Source: Protostelium mycophagum (Eukaryota > Evosea > Variosea > Protosteliida > Protosteliaceae). Taken from it: a DNA stretch of 64,000 nucleotides. The notes beneath the pieces are model-generated. The model did no database searches, had not been told where the DNA came from, and saw nothing but the letters and a program-made list of their open reading frames with translations. The stretch is from positions 1-64,000 of the forward strand of contig KV921225.1 of assembly GCA_002081555.1 (NCBI GenBank). Reading direction: 5' to 3'. Position 1 is the stretch's first letter, and each line of letters starts with the position of its first letter. Positions 1-9,960 of this stretch are shown in pieces. Made by a program: the position numbers and the translations under genes.

Positions 1-99
1 CATTTCCTTTCATCAGGTATTGCTCTTCTTATTATATTCTTCAAGTTTATTCTTTGATTTAGAAATATCAAGCAATACAGAGGTGCTGACCTCTATGCA

Positions 100-836
100 G
101 GCTTGCAAGCCTATGCCAGCCCTTTGGCTGAAGACTACCCCCTTAGACCCTTTGGTTAGAGCTGATGTAGTAGACAAAGGTCTGATATCTGGTCTTTAGA
201 CATATGATCCTTTGTCTTTATCAGCCCTTTGGCTGAAGACTGCAACCTCAAACCCTTTAGTGAGAAAACATAAGGACCATCTGAATATACTGCTCAAAAT
301 TCAAACGCAGCATTCCTAGGCAAACCCAGCAAACTGTCATGTATCAATGACATAAAAGTACAAATAAATTAATATAATTTATTTGCAAGTTCTCTCAATG
401 TTTTAATCAACATTGTTGTTTATTTATTTAAGTTTGCAAAGTTACGCATGCGCATTTACAATGTGTGACACAGAAATTAGGAAGATTCTTGTGTTCATAG
501 AATGGCCATTATGACTGAGTAATAAAACACTTTAAGCGCATTGTCCCAAAGGAGGACACATCTTTGAGTTTACTTTTTCTCTCTGTTGTTTTATCTCTTT
601 CTCCATTCCTTTTGTGTAAGTATATACACATTTCTGATACAAATGCTCTCTGTTTCTTAACACAGTCACAGACAAAGACACTCTTTTAGAATACATAATT
701 CTATCTGTCCAAAGATCAGATATATAATCCTTGTCCTCTGTGCCTACTTGAGCTGCAGCCCCTAATGTCACAGTCTTTAGCCAAAGGGCTAATAAAGATA
801 AGAAATTTCTGTCTAAAGACCAGATATCATTCCTTT
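100..836. repeat. short direct and inverted repeat copies around an LTR
   Basis: The word CAGCCCTTTGGCTGAAGACT occurs at about 117-136 and again near 222-241. The stretch from about 180 to 242 (TCTGATATCTGGTCTTTAGAC and following) returns inverted at about 770-836. LTR copy A lies between the two arms. The arms are not part of the LTR, so a separate small repeat has been split or duplicated here. No protein coding is visible. Confidence 0.6.
335..641 (+). mobile_element. LTR copy A of a Ty3/gypsy-type element (fossil)
   Basis: About 307 bp beginning TGTCATGTATCAATGACAT and ending near TTCTGATACA. It matches, with scattered differences, the copy at 3140-3434 (same strand) and the inverted copy at 898-1201. 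TG...CA-like ends and three copies of the same roughly 300-bp unit fit an LTR. No internal region of the same element is attached, so it may be a solo LTR. Confidence 0.65.
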
Positions 837-897
837 ATTTACTATTTCTTTGTTAGGCTTTAGTTTGCAATATTTAGAGGGGTTATTGTTGGGGCAG

Positions 898-1201
898 TAT
901 TAGAAGTGTGTATACTTACACAAAGGGAATGGAAATAAGAGACAAATGACAAAGAGAAAGATAATTCAAAGATGCATCCTCTATCAGGACGTTGCGCTTT
1001 AAGTGTTTTATTACTCGGCCATAACAGCTGTTCTATGAACACATGAATCTTCCTAATTTCCACATTGTGTATTGTAAACATGCAAAAAGCATAACTTTGC
1101 AAACTTTAATAAATAAACAACAACGTTGATTTAAACGTTGAAGTAACTTGCAAATAAATTATATTAATTTATTCATACTTTTATGACATCAATGCCTGAC
1201 A
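898..1201 (-). mobile_element. LTR copy B, inverted (fossil)
   Basis: Reverse-complement copy of the same roughly 300-bp LTR. Its 5' end reads TGTCAGGCAT on the minus strand at about 1201. It lies only about 250 bp from copy A in opposite orientation, so the two come from independent insertions or a rearrangement. It is more like copy C than copy A at its 5' end. Confidence 0.65.
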
Positions 1202-1208
1202 GGCAGTT

Positions 1209-2178
1209 GAGTTTGTTTCTCAAATGTTGTAGAAAGTTTGTGTCCTCAGTTTGTTTGTTTGTCTTGTGTTTTTGTAATGATTTTTTGATGGTTTCTTTGT
1301 TGTAGCCTTTAGGGTATTTGATATTGTGTGTTTGTATTACCTCTTCTATTTTGGCATTTAATTCTATTGAGAAACAGGTGTTATTTTTGTTTTGACATAT
1401 ATTCAGATACTATTGTAGCAGGTGGGTTTTGTAGTGTGATTGGGGTTGATACATGGGTGGTTTTGCTTCTGGTGTTATAGTGTTTGGTTGTTTTTGTTGT
1501 GCATGTGTATTGATGATGGTGTGGTTTGGTGAGAATGGTGGTCTGTTGTTAGGTATTGTGGAGGTATATGTGTTAATATGGGTTGGCAATGGGTGGTTTA
1601 CAATTATATGTGACGTTGATGTGTTATTGTTTGGTATCTTTAGGTTGGATCTTTACAGTTAGAAGTAATTCAGAACGTCTGGTTAGAGTTTTGTATATAT
1701 TCAATAATAGTCTTGCTTTGTGGAATGTTATATTGTCTTTTCTGTGTGAGATTTCTCTCAGTGTCCCCCTAAAGGGTTCCTATTAGAAGTTGTGTATAGT
1801 TTTGTATATATTCAATAATAGTCTTGCTTTGTGAAAAGGTGTTATATTGTCTTTTCTGTGTGAGATTTCTCAGTGTCCCCCTAAAGGGTCCCAACCTTGG
1901 CTCCTCCTGTTTCTAGGGGCTCCTTATAACTTTTGTTGTTTAAATAATGTGCCAAACATCAAGTTATATTTAGGTACCTATAAATTATAGACATACTTGT
2001 GTGTCAAAACAAAAATAACACCTGCTCCTCAACAGATTAAATACCAAAATAAAAGAGGCAATACAAACGCACAATATCAAATACTCTAAAGGCTACAACA
2101 AAGAAACCGTTAAAAAATCATTATAAAAACACAAGACAAACAAACAAACTGAGGACACAAACTTTCTACAACATCTAT
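1209..2178. repeat. inverted-repeat element with about 180-bp arms
   Basis: The plus-strand segment 1209-1400 is the near-perfect reverse complement of about 2007-2178; shared words include TTCTACAACAT, CAAACAAACAAACTGAGGAC and AATAACACCTG. Read on the outward-facing strand the arm could code for a peptide with YNKETIKKSLQKHK, which faintly recalls the end of a Penelope-like or other non-LTR reverse transcriptase. That reading is a guess. About 600 bp of T/G-rich DNA separates the arms. It could be a foldback element or two copies of one retroelement end in opposite orientation. Confidence 0.55.
1688..1890. repeat. direct duplication inside the inverted-repeat element
   Basis: A roughly 90-bp unit beginning GTTTTGTATATATTCAATAA and ending CCCCCTAAAGGG is present twice in tandem (about 1688-1777 and 1799-1890), with small differences. 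It is asymmetric within the larger inverted repeat, so the duplication is local. Confidence 0.7.
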
Positions 2179-2196
2179 GAGTGTACTGCAATTTTC

Positions 2197-2512
2197 TGCA
2201 AGACAATTGGCCCTTGGTGGAATTTGCGTACACTATAACTCTGTTCATAGTGCTATATTGACCGCCCTTGGCAGAATTTGCGTAGAATAACTCTGTTCAT
2301 AGTGTTACATTGACCACACCATTTATGGCCAACTATGGCGTGAACCTGGCTACCGGATTTTCACAAGCTTTAACTTTAATAGGCCCTTGGCGGAATTTGC
2401 GCACAATAACTCTGTTCATAGTGCTACATTGATAGTGCTATGTTGACCATGCCATTTATGACCAACTACGGCGAATCTGGCTACCGGATTTTCACAAGCT
2501 TTGACTTTGACG
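2197..2512. repeat. tandem/complex repeat array, TTGGCGGAATTTGCG units
   Basis: At least three degenerate units contain GGCCCTTGGYGGAATTTGCG followed by ATAACTCTGTTCATAGTG and an ATTGACC word. Two longer units add CCATTTATGRCCAACTA and GGCTACCGGATTTTCACAAG (about 2320-2370 and 2450-2505). The array sits just 5' of the integrase-like fossil. Confidence 0.65.
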
Positions 2513-2559
2513 GACAAGCCAAATGAGTGTATGAAGAAGCTGGATGAATTTCTCTAAGG

Positions 2560-3105
2560 AAATTTAGAATATGCCAGGACGGAGATGAAAAATTACATGG
2601 ATTGACATTGTCAAGACGCAATAAAGTATAAGCCTGGAGACAAAGTTCTTTTGTCATTGAAAAGTATCAAGACACATTGACCCAAAGTGAAGTGGTCTGA
2701 CAAGCGCACTGGCCCCTACGCAATAATTAAAGAAGCACACGCCGGCAGCGAGTCTTATGTCTTTGACTTACTAAAGTTGTGGAATGTGTATCCGGTATTC
2801 TATACTTTGTTGTTGACATCCTACTGCAAAAATAACATCAACAGCAGAGAACAAGTTCAACCACCACGGTAATTATTGATGGTGACAAGGAATACAAAAT
2901 CAAGCAGATAGTTGCATCATGTCAACGCCATAGCAAGATCCAGTATCTAGTCAGTGGAAGGGTTACCCCATTGACAAAAAGAACAACTGGATCAAGAAAG
3001 ACGGTTTAGATCACGTGCAAGAACTGTTAGATGAATTCTGGCAATCACCTGCGGCACTACTGCCTCTGGCCAAGCAACAGTATGAAAAGAAATGATGCTC
3101 TTTTG
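2560..3105 (+). mobile_element. Ty3/gypsy (chromovirus-type) integrase C-terminus fossil
   Basis: Plus-strand coding remnants resemble the C-terminal part of a Ty3/gypsy integrase (GDKVLLSLKS, KWSDKRTGPY, SYVFDLLKLWNVYPVF) followed by a chromodomain-like stretch (IKQIVASC, QYLVSGK, NNWIKKD, LLDEFWQSP). An LTR copy follows after about 35 bp, the order expected at the 3' end of such an element. It looks broken, with several breaks, and lacks most of its body. Divergence between the LTRs suggests it is not recent. The chromodomain type, and so chromovirus, is an inference. Confidence 0.7.
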
Positions 3106-3139
3106 GGTGTACACTACTTGGGTAGTGTCCAGGGGACAA

Positions 3140-3434
3140 TGTCAGGCATTGATGACATGGGAGAACAAATAAATTAATATAATTTATTTGCAAGTTGCAA
3201 CAACATTTAAATGTTGTTATTTATTCAAGTTTGCAAAGTTACACTTGTGTGTTTATAATGCACAACACAGAAATTAGGAAGATTCAAGTGTTCATGGAAC
3301 AGCTATTATGGCCGAGTAATAAAGCACTTGGAGCGCAATGTCCCAAAGAGGACTGTCTTTGAGTTATCTTTCTCTTTGTTGTTTGTTTTCTCTTTCCTTC
3401 ATTCTTGTGTAAGTATTTACACAATTCTAATACA
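3140..3434 (+). mobile_element. LTR copy C, 3' LTR position (fossil)
   Basis: About 295 bp starting TGTCAGGCATTGATGACAT and ending TTCTAATACA, matching copies A and B. It sits directly downstream of the integrase/chromodomain remnant on the same strand, so it is best read as the 3' LTR of that element. Confidence 0.7.
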
Positions 3435-3699
3435 TTGTTCAATTGTGTAACATTATTTTGTGAAAACAGGAGTGTTGTCTCCTTCAGTGGCTGTTACATT
3501 CCAGAATTAATTGTGTGCACATTCTATTGATTACTCACCCTCAGTAGCTTCTCAACATGTTTCAATACATTTACATCATTGTTTGAGCATATTGATGACA
3601 TAAAAATATTGAATAATACCTTATATAATATAGCTGATGTTTTGTGATCTCCACAGGATTGTCTATTACCACTGAGTCATCATTTGAAAAGATCTTGTT

Positions 3700-4060
3700 C
3701 AGTAAGGACTGATCAGCGGCATCTCTGCAGGCTCAGGAGGAATTGTCATCCACATTATTATCTTGGGCATCTTGGTCTAAAGGTGTCTGTGTGTCAATGT
3801 CGTCTTCTGATTCTATCTCAACATCCTCAGTCTCTGGTTTCTTTTTTGTTGCTCTCTTTAGTGCCTTTGAATTTGTCTTTTGTGTCTGTGATAGTGGCTC
3901 CTGAGCTTTTTCTTCCTCAGCTAGTTGATGTCTCAACTCAATGAGGGCAGCTTAGAACTCAAGATTCATGATGTGTCCAAAACATCTGACTCTCAACAAA
4001 GATCCTCAAATCGACCAAAGATGATGATGCTATTGGCAAGAAGATCTATACAACTACACT
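3700..4060 (-). mobile_element. partial second copy of a hAT transposase segment
   Basis: This stretch duplicates about 4205-4560 at high but imperfect identity. It contains the same acidic/basic linker on the minus strand (TETEDVEIESEDDIDTQTPL-like, KRATKKKPETEDV, EEEKAQEP) and the beginning of the hAT core. Its reading frame is interrupted by a stop within the region homologous to NLEFQAALVE. It is a decayed direct duplicate of part of the neighbouring hAT element, with about 140 bp of other sequence between the copies. Confidence 0.65.
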
Positions 4061-4194
4061 TGTTCTCAGCTGGCTGGCTGAGGCAAAATTTCCCTTTTCC
4101 TGCGTGAAACATTGTATCTTTTGAAGATTACTGGCACCAGAAATTAGGCGGCAGCTCCTCTCCCCACAGTCATACTCTTTGATGGCTTGAATAT

Positions 4195-5225
4195 TTCTAT
4201 GCAACCTCTCTTCCATCATCTCCACAGGCTCGGGAGGAATCGTCATCCACATCGTCATCTTGGACATCTTCATCTAAAGGCGTTTGTGTGTCAATGTCGT
4301 CATCTGATTCTATCTTGACATCCTCCGTCTCTGGTTTCTTTTTTGTTGCTCTCTTTGGTGCCTTCTTACTTGTCTTCCGTTTCTTTGATGGTGGCTCCTG
4401 AGCTTTTTCTTCCTCCACTGGTTGATGTCTCAACTCGACAAGGGCAGCTTGAAACTCAAGATTCGTGATGTGTCCAAAACATCTGACTCTTGACAAGGAT
4501 CCTTCAAATCGTCCAACAATGATGGTGCTATCGGCAAGAAGATCTACCATTACATCGTTGGTTGAAGCATTATCAAGCACAATTCCCCAAAGTCGATCGC
4601 AGATCTTCCACTGCAAACAGATCTCTTCTACGGCTCGAGCAAGAGTCTGTGCCGTGTGCTCTGTGGAAATGCTGCAGAATGTTAAAACAGATTTTTTCTC
4701 ATTATTGTATTACTGTTTTAAATCAAGGGTCACCGATATAAGAGGATGTTCTTGCTCAACAAGAATACAGTGTAAAATGACACCTAAAAAAGCGTGTCCA
4801 TTTTGTGCAGTCCACATATCAAGACTGAGATGAACTGTTCCAACACTCTCCTGTAATTGTGTTAAGATATTGCAAAGTAAATATGTAATATCTTACCTCA
4901 ATTACTTTCTTGATATCTTTGGCCACCAGCTCAACAACACATAGTAACTCTTGAGAGTATGACTGTGGGGAGAGGAGCTGAGAACAAGTGTAGTTGTCTA
5001 TTGTGTAGTGAGAACTGTTTGACTGATTGATATGGCCAAAAGTGTGCTTTGTATCTTTGACCGGTTTATCCTCTGTTTTGCTCTGTTTCTTTTTTCCAGC
5101 AAGATCAATGTTGTGTTTGTCCTTTAGGTGGCATGCAATGCATATGGTCTCAGCACCTACAGCAGATCTCCATACACACAGATTGCAACTATATATAGTC
5201 AGAATGGTGTGAACTGAGTAAATAT
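4195..5225 (-). mobile_element. hAT-family DNA transposon remnant
   Basis: On the minus strand, from 5.2 kb downward, there is a BED-zinc-finger-like stretch (ICIACHLKDKHNIDL), then the hAT core (SLDMWTAQNGHAFLGV, near 4.75-4.86 kb) and a later block (LWGIVLDNASTNDVMVDLL, VRCFGHITNLEFQ, near 4.45-4.61 kb). These correspond to the DLWTS and TTDNASNN...RCxAHxxNL blocks of hAT transposases. An acidic/lysine-rich tail follows. The blocks lie in different frames, so the gene is broken or contained introns. The C-terminal hATC dimerisation region was not found. Terminal inverted repeats and 8-bp target duplications were not recognised. Confidence 0.75.
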
Positions 5226-5560
5226 GCAGGTACATGTAGATACTGATTCAGAATTGAGTTGACTCTTTCAGTTTGCCCGTTGGTTTTGGGATGATACCCG
5301 GTACTCATACAAGGCTCAACATTCAACTGTTTCAAAAAAGAATCCCAAAACACAGAGTTGAACTGTGTACCTCTATTGGATATAATATGCTCAGGCATTC
5401 TGTGGTGCCTAAATATCCTGTCAATATATAAAGTCGCTAACCTTTCAGCCGTAATATCTACCTTGGTACATTGACATGGCCAAAATCACGTGTTATCAAG
5501 TGTGAAGTTTTCTTCACACCAAGATGACCCGCTGTGATACTATTGTGTTGTAATACAACC
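5226..5560 (-). mobile_element. Ty3/gypsy integrase fossil
   Basis: Minus-strand remnants resemble the integrase zinc-binding region (GHLGVKKTSHLITRDF) and the integrase catalytic core (SNRGTQFNSVFW, STGYHPKTNGQTERVN), characteristic of Ty3/gypsy polymerases. The piece abuts the hAT remnant at about 5225, which implies insertion of one element next to or into the other. It looks broken, with at least a few breaks, and no LTR is next to it. Whether it belongs to the same family as the plus-strand remnant at 2.6-3.1 kb cannot be decided by eye. Confidence 0.75.
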
Positions 5561-5661
5561 AAGAATATCCCAATGATGAGGATGAGGGCCTCCACAGAGG
5601 CAGAGGCCTCTAATCTAAACCCACAACATATCAAAACAACCAAATGAATTGAGGAATCCCG

Positions 5662-6034
5662 CAATGTAGTTGACTTTCTCAATCAAGGCAAGATAAATTG
5701 AAGAAATGTTGGTTATTTCGCCGAACGGCACGGTTGCTGATTTTTTCGGAAAAATCAGAAAAAGTGACCAGCAACAACAGCCCCATGAAGAACTTGAGAC
5801 GTCCCAAGAGAGCTTCTGACAGAAAAGAGCTCCAGAGGAGCGCCGATTCAATGTAGTTGACTTTCTCAATCAAGGCAAGATAAATTGAAGAAATGTTGGT
5901 TATTTCGCCGAACGGCACGTTGCTGATTTTTTTCGGAAAAATCAGAAAAAGTAGCCAGCAACAACAGCCCCATGAAGAACTTGAGACGTCCCAAGAGAGC
6001 TTCTGACAGAAAAGAGCTCCAGAGGAGCGCCGAT
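5662..6034. repeat. 187-bp tandem duplication at the 5' end of the F-box gene
   Basis: Unit 1 is 5662-5848 and unit 2 is 5849-6034. They are nearly identical, with only a few substitutions and a 1-bp length difference. Each contains the presumed 5' flank (ATTTCGCCGAACGGCAC, CAGCAACAACAGCCCCATG) and the first codons MKNLRRPKRASDRKELQRSA. In unit 1 the reading frame stops soon after the repeat (SADSM*). In unit 2 it continues into the F-box gene. The high identity suggests a recent event. Confidence 0.9.
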
Positions 6035-6492
6035 ACACACTCTATATTTCATTTAGATTTGGATGGGGATGATGACGATATACCCCATCATTCTGGGCCG
6101 ACAATACCAATAGATGAATTACCATCAGAGGTGATTGGTTGTCGTGCGAACCCCTTCACAGGGGGATGATATGAGCTCTCTATTGATGTCGAGCTAGTTG
6201 TTCATGAGAATTTTGGATTTACTGAGTTTGAGAGAGATATCTAGGGTCTGTCAGGTGATATTAAAGAATCAATCATAATCTTGATTAAGATTGTGGATTC
6301 ACTCTGATTAGGTGTGTTGGAGGTGGAAACTGCTGGCTTCTGACGTGACAATTTGGAGGAAGGCATATGCAACACGGTATGTGCACTCTCATCTTCCAGC
6401 GCTCATAAAGGACAGATGGCCAGTGATTATGCCACTTCTTAAAACAGAGCCTTCAGAAGCTGAAGAGATGGGAGAGAGATACCCCTCCCATG
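5972..6492 (+). CDS. F-box protein, N-terminal part
   Basis: F-box proteins recruit substrates to SCF ubiquitin ligases through Skp1. Three exons give a good F-box: 5972-6130 (starts MKNLRRPKRASD, acidic LDLDGDDDDIPH, ends IDELPSE), about 6198-6254 (LFMRILDLLSLREISRVCQ) and 6312-6492 (VCWRWKLLASDVTIWRK...). Joined, they match the family pattern LPxE..xxILxxL..VxxVCxxWxxLAxDxxLW. Introns are GT-AG (gtgattgg...gctag; gtgatatt...attag). The gene starts inside the second copy of a 187-bp duplication, so an upstream decoy start exists. After 6492 a GT donor (gtgagtctg) follows but I could not place further exons, so the substrate-binding part is unknown. Confidence 0.7.
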
Positions 6493-8679
6493 GTGAGTCT
6501 GTTCACTTCTGTTGCTTTTGTTTCTTGCATTATAATTTGTTGTCTTTTTGCATAGATGAAATAAGATTGATATGCCATCAAAAAATCATGATACACTCTT
6601 AACGTGAAGATGACGGTATGTAACCGTGAAAAATCAGTCTCTCTTAAGAATGACACGAATCCTATAAATCCTGAAATTCATCAAAGATAAAAATAACAAT
6701 TAATAGGACAGGATATGCCAGCAGCATCACCAAGTAAAGGTCTCTCTTCCTTCGCATCACTTTCTATATCACCAGGGGCAATACAGTACAAGATTGGAAT
6801 GCAAAGCGTGAGTTACCGTCAACGTACTCGATTATTACCGTGGATGGTCTCTGTCCACATTTTGACATGAGAACTGAACAAATAATATCCTCAAGTTTTA
6901 GATTTAAATTGACGATTGTAGACGAGTGCTCCAAATTCTGCCAGTAAAAAAACAACGCCTTACAAAAAAGCAAGACGCAGGAAGAGTTTTCGCGGTTGCG
7001 ACGAAGGTAGATTTCCACAGAGGATTCACTGAAATTTCAAATCACTCATCTACAATCAGACAATATTTACGAATCGACAAACGGACAAATGGACAGTTTT
7101 GAATTTTCTGGCGAAGATTGGAAAAAAATTTACTCCAAACGATCAGTTTTAGAGCGAGATTGCCGCGCAGTTCGACCGTCTACAACGGTGATTATTTCGT
7201 TGTAGATCGAAACTAAAAATAGATATACCGCTGTGACGTCATGATGACGTGGCACAGAAAAAATACACCGTGGAAAAGGTGATGGACAGTTGGTTCACCG
7301 TTTTTCCAAACTTAGCACAGACTACAAACCCCTTCAACCAAGGTGAATTTTTTTGCATCATGAAAACTCGTCGAAATTTCAACAACTCACAAATGTCAGA
7401 AAGCAACGGTAAAAAACACTCTAGAAGAGCGAGCAAATCACCGATGCGTGTGATGACGACAGCACACAAAGAGGACCAGGCACAAGAAGAAGTACTTTTT
7501 TACATTTTTTTATTTTTAGAAATTATTTTCAAAATATTATTTTCAAAAAGTTATTTTTGAAAATATGTTAATAAGAAATAAAAACAGAAAAATATATTGA
7601 AAAAATATAAATAAGTTTTTAAAAATATTGTTCGAAAAGTATTTTATGATCCTCAAATGAGTTGTATAAGTTGTCTTCTACAACGATTAAATGATTAAAT
7701 AATTCTGACCCGTTGTAGATAAGAACAAATTTGGAATTGGAAAATCTGGAGAGAAACATTTATTTCACAAAAGTGGAATTCGGACCGCATAGAGGCTCCT
7801 CTATAAAATTTAGTATTTATTCTTTGGTGCAGCCCACCTCTGTAGAATTCCATTTCTTACAGGTAAAGTTTCCCGCCAAAACATGTCCACCAAAATCCCG
7901 CCAATTTGTACCTTTGAGAAGAAAACTCTTTTACCGCCAAAAATAGTCTGGGCGACGATGCACAAAGACTGTATTTTTCCCGCCAAAAATGAATATTCAA
8001 ATCTTGAATACTCTTTGTAACGACACCAGAGCACCAGCGGCGCTCAGCAGAGCCAGCCCGGAATATACGGCGGAAAAATCGCGGAAGATCTTGCGGAAAG
8101 ATACGAGAAACTTTCATGGAAAAGTTCTACCGGGGAGAGAGGGACCATACTGAGGGGGGAGGAGGGGTTGTGCCTCCGAATGCACCTCTTCAGGTCTGAA
8201 ATCGACAAGGTGAGGTCTAAATTTAGTCTGCTTTTTTGGAATCTCTACATTCAAATTTTGAATCATGACAGGCTCGAGCCACTCTGGGCTTGAACATGTC
8301 TTTCATTGTGTTCTTCAGACTGCTGCTGCTGTGCTCTGCCGTACACGATATAGAGCTGCAGAACCACCTCTTCTTGGATTATCTCCCGAATCTCCTCCCA
8401 TAAACGAAATTCGAGTCGATTTTGTGAAGGAACTGATCTCCAAAGAATGCAAATGTGTCTTGCCCGCAGTGATCCATATGACAAAAACATCGCTCCAAGC
8501 TGAGAGATTTCCCATGGCCTCTGCCACTTAACATCAGTATTGCAGATGTCGTCATCATTACCGAGCAATAATAATGGTATCAGTCCAATGCCGGTTTGAT
8601 TGAAAACACATTCACCAAAGTCGTTTTCCGAACTGATGATGGCGAAAATGGCAGAGAAGACCCAAAAACGAAACAAGAC
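6493..8679. other. mostly non-coding stretch between F-box and CDC123-like genes
   Basis: About 2.2 kb. Some of it may belong to unplaced 3' exons of the F-box gene. Possible short exons near 7360-7490 (MKTRRNFNNSQMSES) and 8265-8530 lack recognisable domains. The stretch holds a TAACCGTGA word (6621), two inverted TCTACAACG hairpins (7179-7206, 7677-7719), an AT-rich tract (7500-7670) and the GGCGGGAAA-type cluster at 7869-7989. No RNA gene was recognised. Confidence 0.5.
7869..7989. promoter_or_regulatory. cluster of E2F-like TTTCCCGCCAAAA sites
   Basis: Four sites occur in 121 bp: TTTCCCGCCAAAA at 7869-7881, TCCCGCCAA at 7896-7904, TTTTACCGCCAAAAA at 7929-7943 and TTTTTCCCGCCAAAAA at 7974-7989. 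TTTSGCGCSAAA/TTTGGCGGGAAA is the classical E2F/DP consensus. The cluster is about 700 bp upstream of the CDC123-like gene. The same word is dispersed elsewhere in the window, so a generic repeat word is the alternative. Confidence 0.4.
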
Positions 8680-9960
8680 ATGAACTTGCAAGCAGCTTTA
8701 GCTTCCCAGAAAAACAAATTGGCTCATGTTGAGCAGAAAGAGATCTCGAGGACTCCGGCCTACAGACCAGGTACCTGGAGATTAAGAACTATCACGTTAA
8801 TTCAAGATCATCAAACAATCATACACCTAATATAGATCTCACCACACCAGATAAATTGGTTGTCGAAGACGAAGCAGAATATGAGAGAAGAATGAGACTC
8901 TTAGACTTCCACAACTGGTACCATCTCATCCGTGAATACACTTTTTACAGCGAATCCTTCGATCTCACCAGAGAAGAGTGTACTAGAATCTTGGATTTGA
9001 ATTTGAGAAGACGAAAAGGCGAGAAACTCTCTGAGGTGGCGACTAAGAGATTGCCTTCCGTTTCTGATCTTTCCAGAATGATTATAAAGACATCGTACAA
9101 AGAGTTGATCAGGCCATGGACAGAGCCAGAACCGAAGTAAAGAAAATACAAGAGGTCTCGATCAATGACAAGATCATTGCCCTCATGATTGCGGTGCGCT
9201 CTGCCTTCGAGGTAGATTTTCATAACAACCACCGTCTCACATTGTGCCGTCTCACAATGAACCAACGGTAACTAGGTTACGAATGGCACCGACGCCTTAG
9301 ATTTATTTTTGAATTCTGAGCGAATTAAAGAGGACCTCACCGTGCTCTTGAACCCCGCTGTGTATAAACCAGAGGGTATGACGTCATGACTCATGCATCC
9401 TCTTTACGTAATCCCAGAGACTCTACAATTCGTCATCAGGGAGTGGAAGAACATCCCCATCGACATGGAATTTCGCGCCTTTTGCAGTGGCTCTAAAATT
9501 TGTGCATTGACCCAGTATGACTGGTTCATTTATTTCGACAGGCTTTCTGGTCTGAAAGACAAGGTGATACGTCACGTGACACCATGTCATTTTGACATGT
9601 ACAGATCGAGTCCTCCATACGGACCTTTTACGATGACGTCATACTTCCTCGCCTCTGTGCGCAACCAGATTTCCCTGCGGAATATGTTATCGACTTTGCC
9701 TTTTCCACAAGAGAAGGCACGGAAGAAATTGACTGGGAGAACCCCGTGGTGGTGAGTTTCCATAGAGACTGTACTGTGGAATTTTGATGGTTCAACAGAT
9801 AGAGATAAACCCCTTCCACAGCTCTCAGACTGGCCTCTTTGACCGTGAAAAGGATGCGAAGGTTTGTGCTTTCAAATGGTTTGATCTCTTCATGAGCTCT
9901 GTGTTTGGTGTCAGAGAGACACAGAGGTGTCACCAACTTCATCTTGAGGTCCTTTCGTAA
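8680..9960 (+). CDS. CDC123/D123-like protein (eIF2 assembly chaperone family)
   Basis: CDC123 is an atypical ATP-grasp protein that binds eIF2-gamma and promotes eIF2 complex assembly in the cytoplasm. Visible blocks in order: the N-terminal WYxLI...TF motif (FHNWYHLIREYTFYSESFDL, near 8.91 kb), a helix (YKDIVQRVDQAMDRA), NGTDALDLFLNSERIKEDL (near 9.29 kb), the family signature MEFRAFCSGSKICALTQYDW (9.46 kb), a YVIDFAFS block and the metal-binding IEINPFHSSQTGLF (9.8 kb). At least five introns, e.g. after CCAGAG with GTATGACGTC, and after GACAAG with GTGATACG...TGTACAG. The stop is TAA at 9958-9960 after HLEVLS. The start is tentative: ATG at 8680 (MNLQAALASQKNK). The family usually has about 330 residues, which fits. 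It diverges from canonical CDC123, so a paralogue is possible. Confidence 0.82.

Noticed and set aside
1453-1786. Hydrophobic open frames in the T/G-rich centre of the inverted repeat
   Set aside because: Composition follows GTTTG/GTGTG-rich DNA and overlaps a direct repeat; no domain, no start context.
8263-8691. Minus-strand 142-codon open frame
   Set aside because: Antisense to the region upstream of the CDC123-like gene; no domain and Gln/His runs typical of chance.
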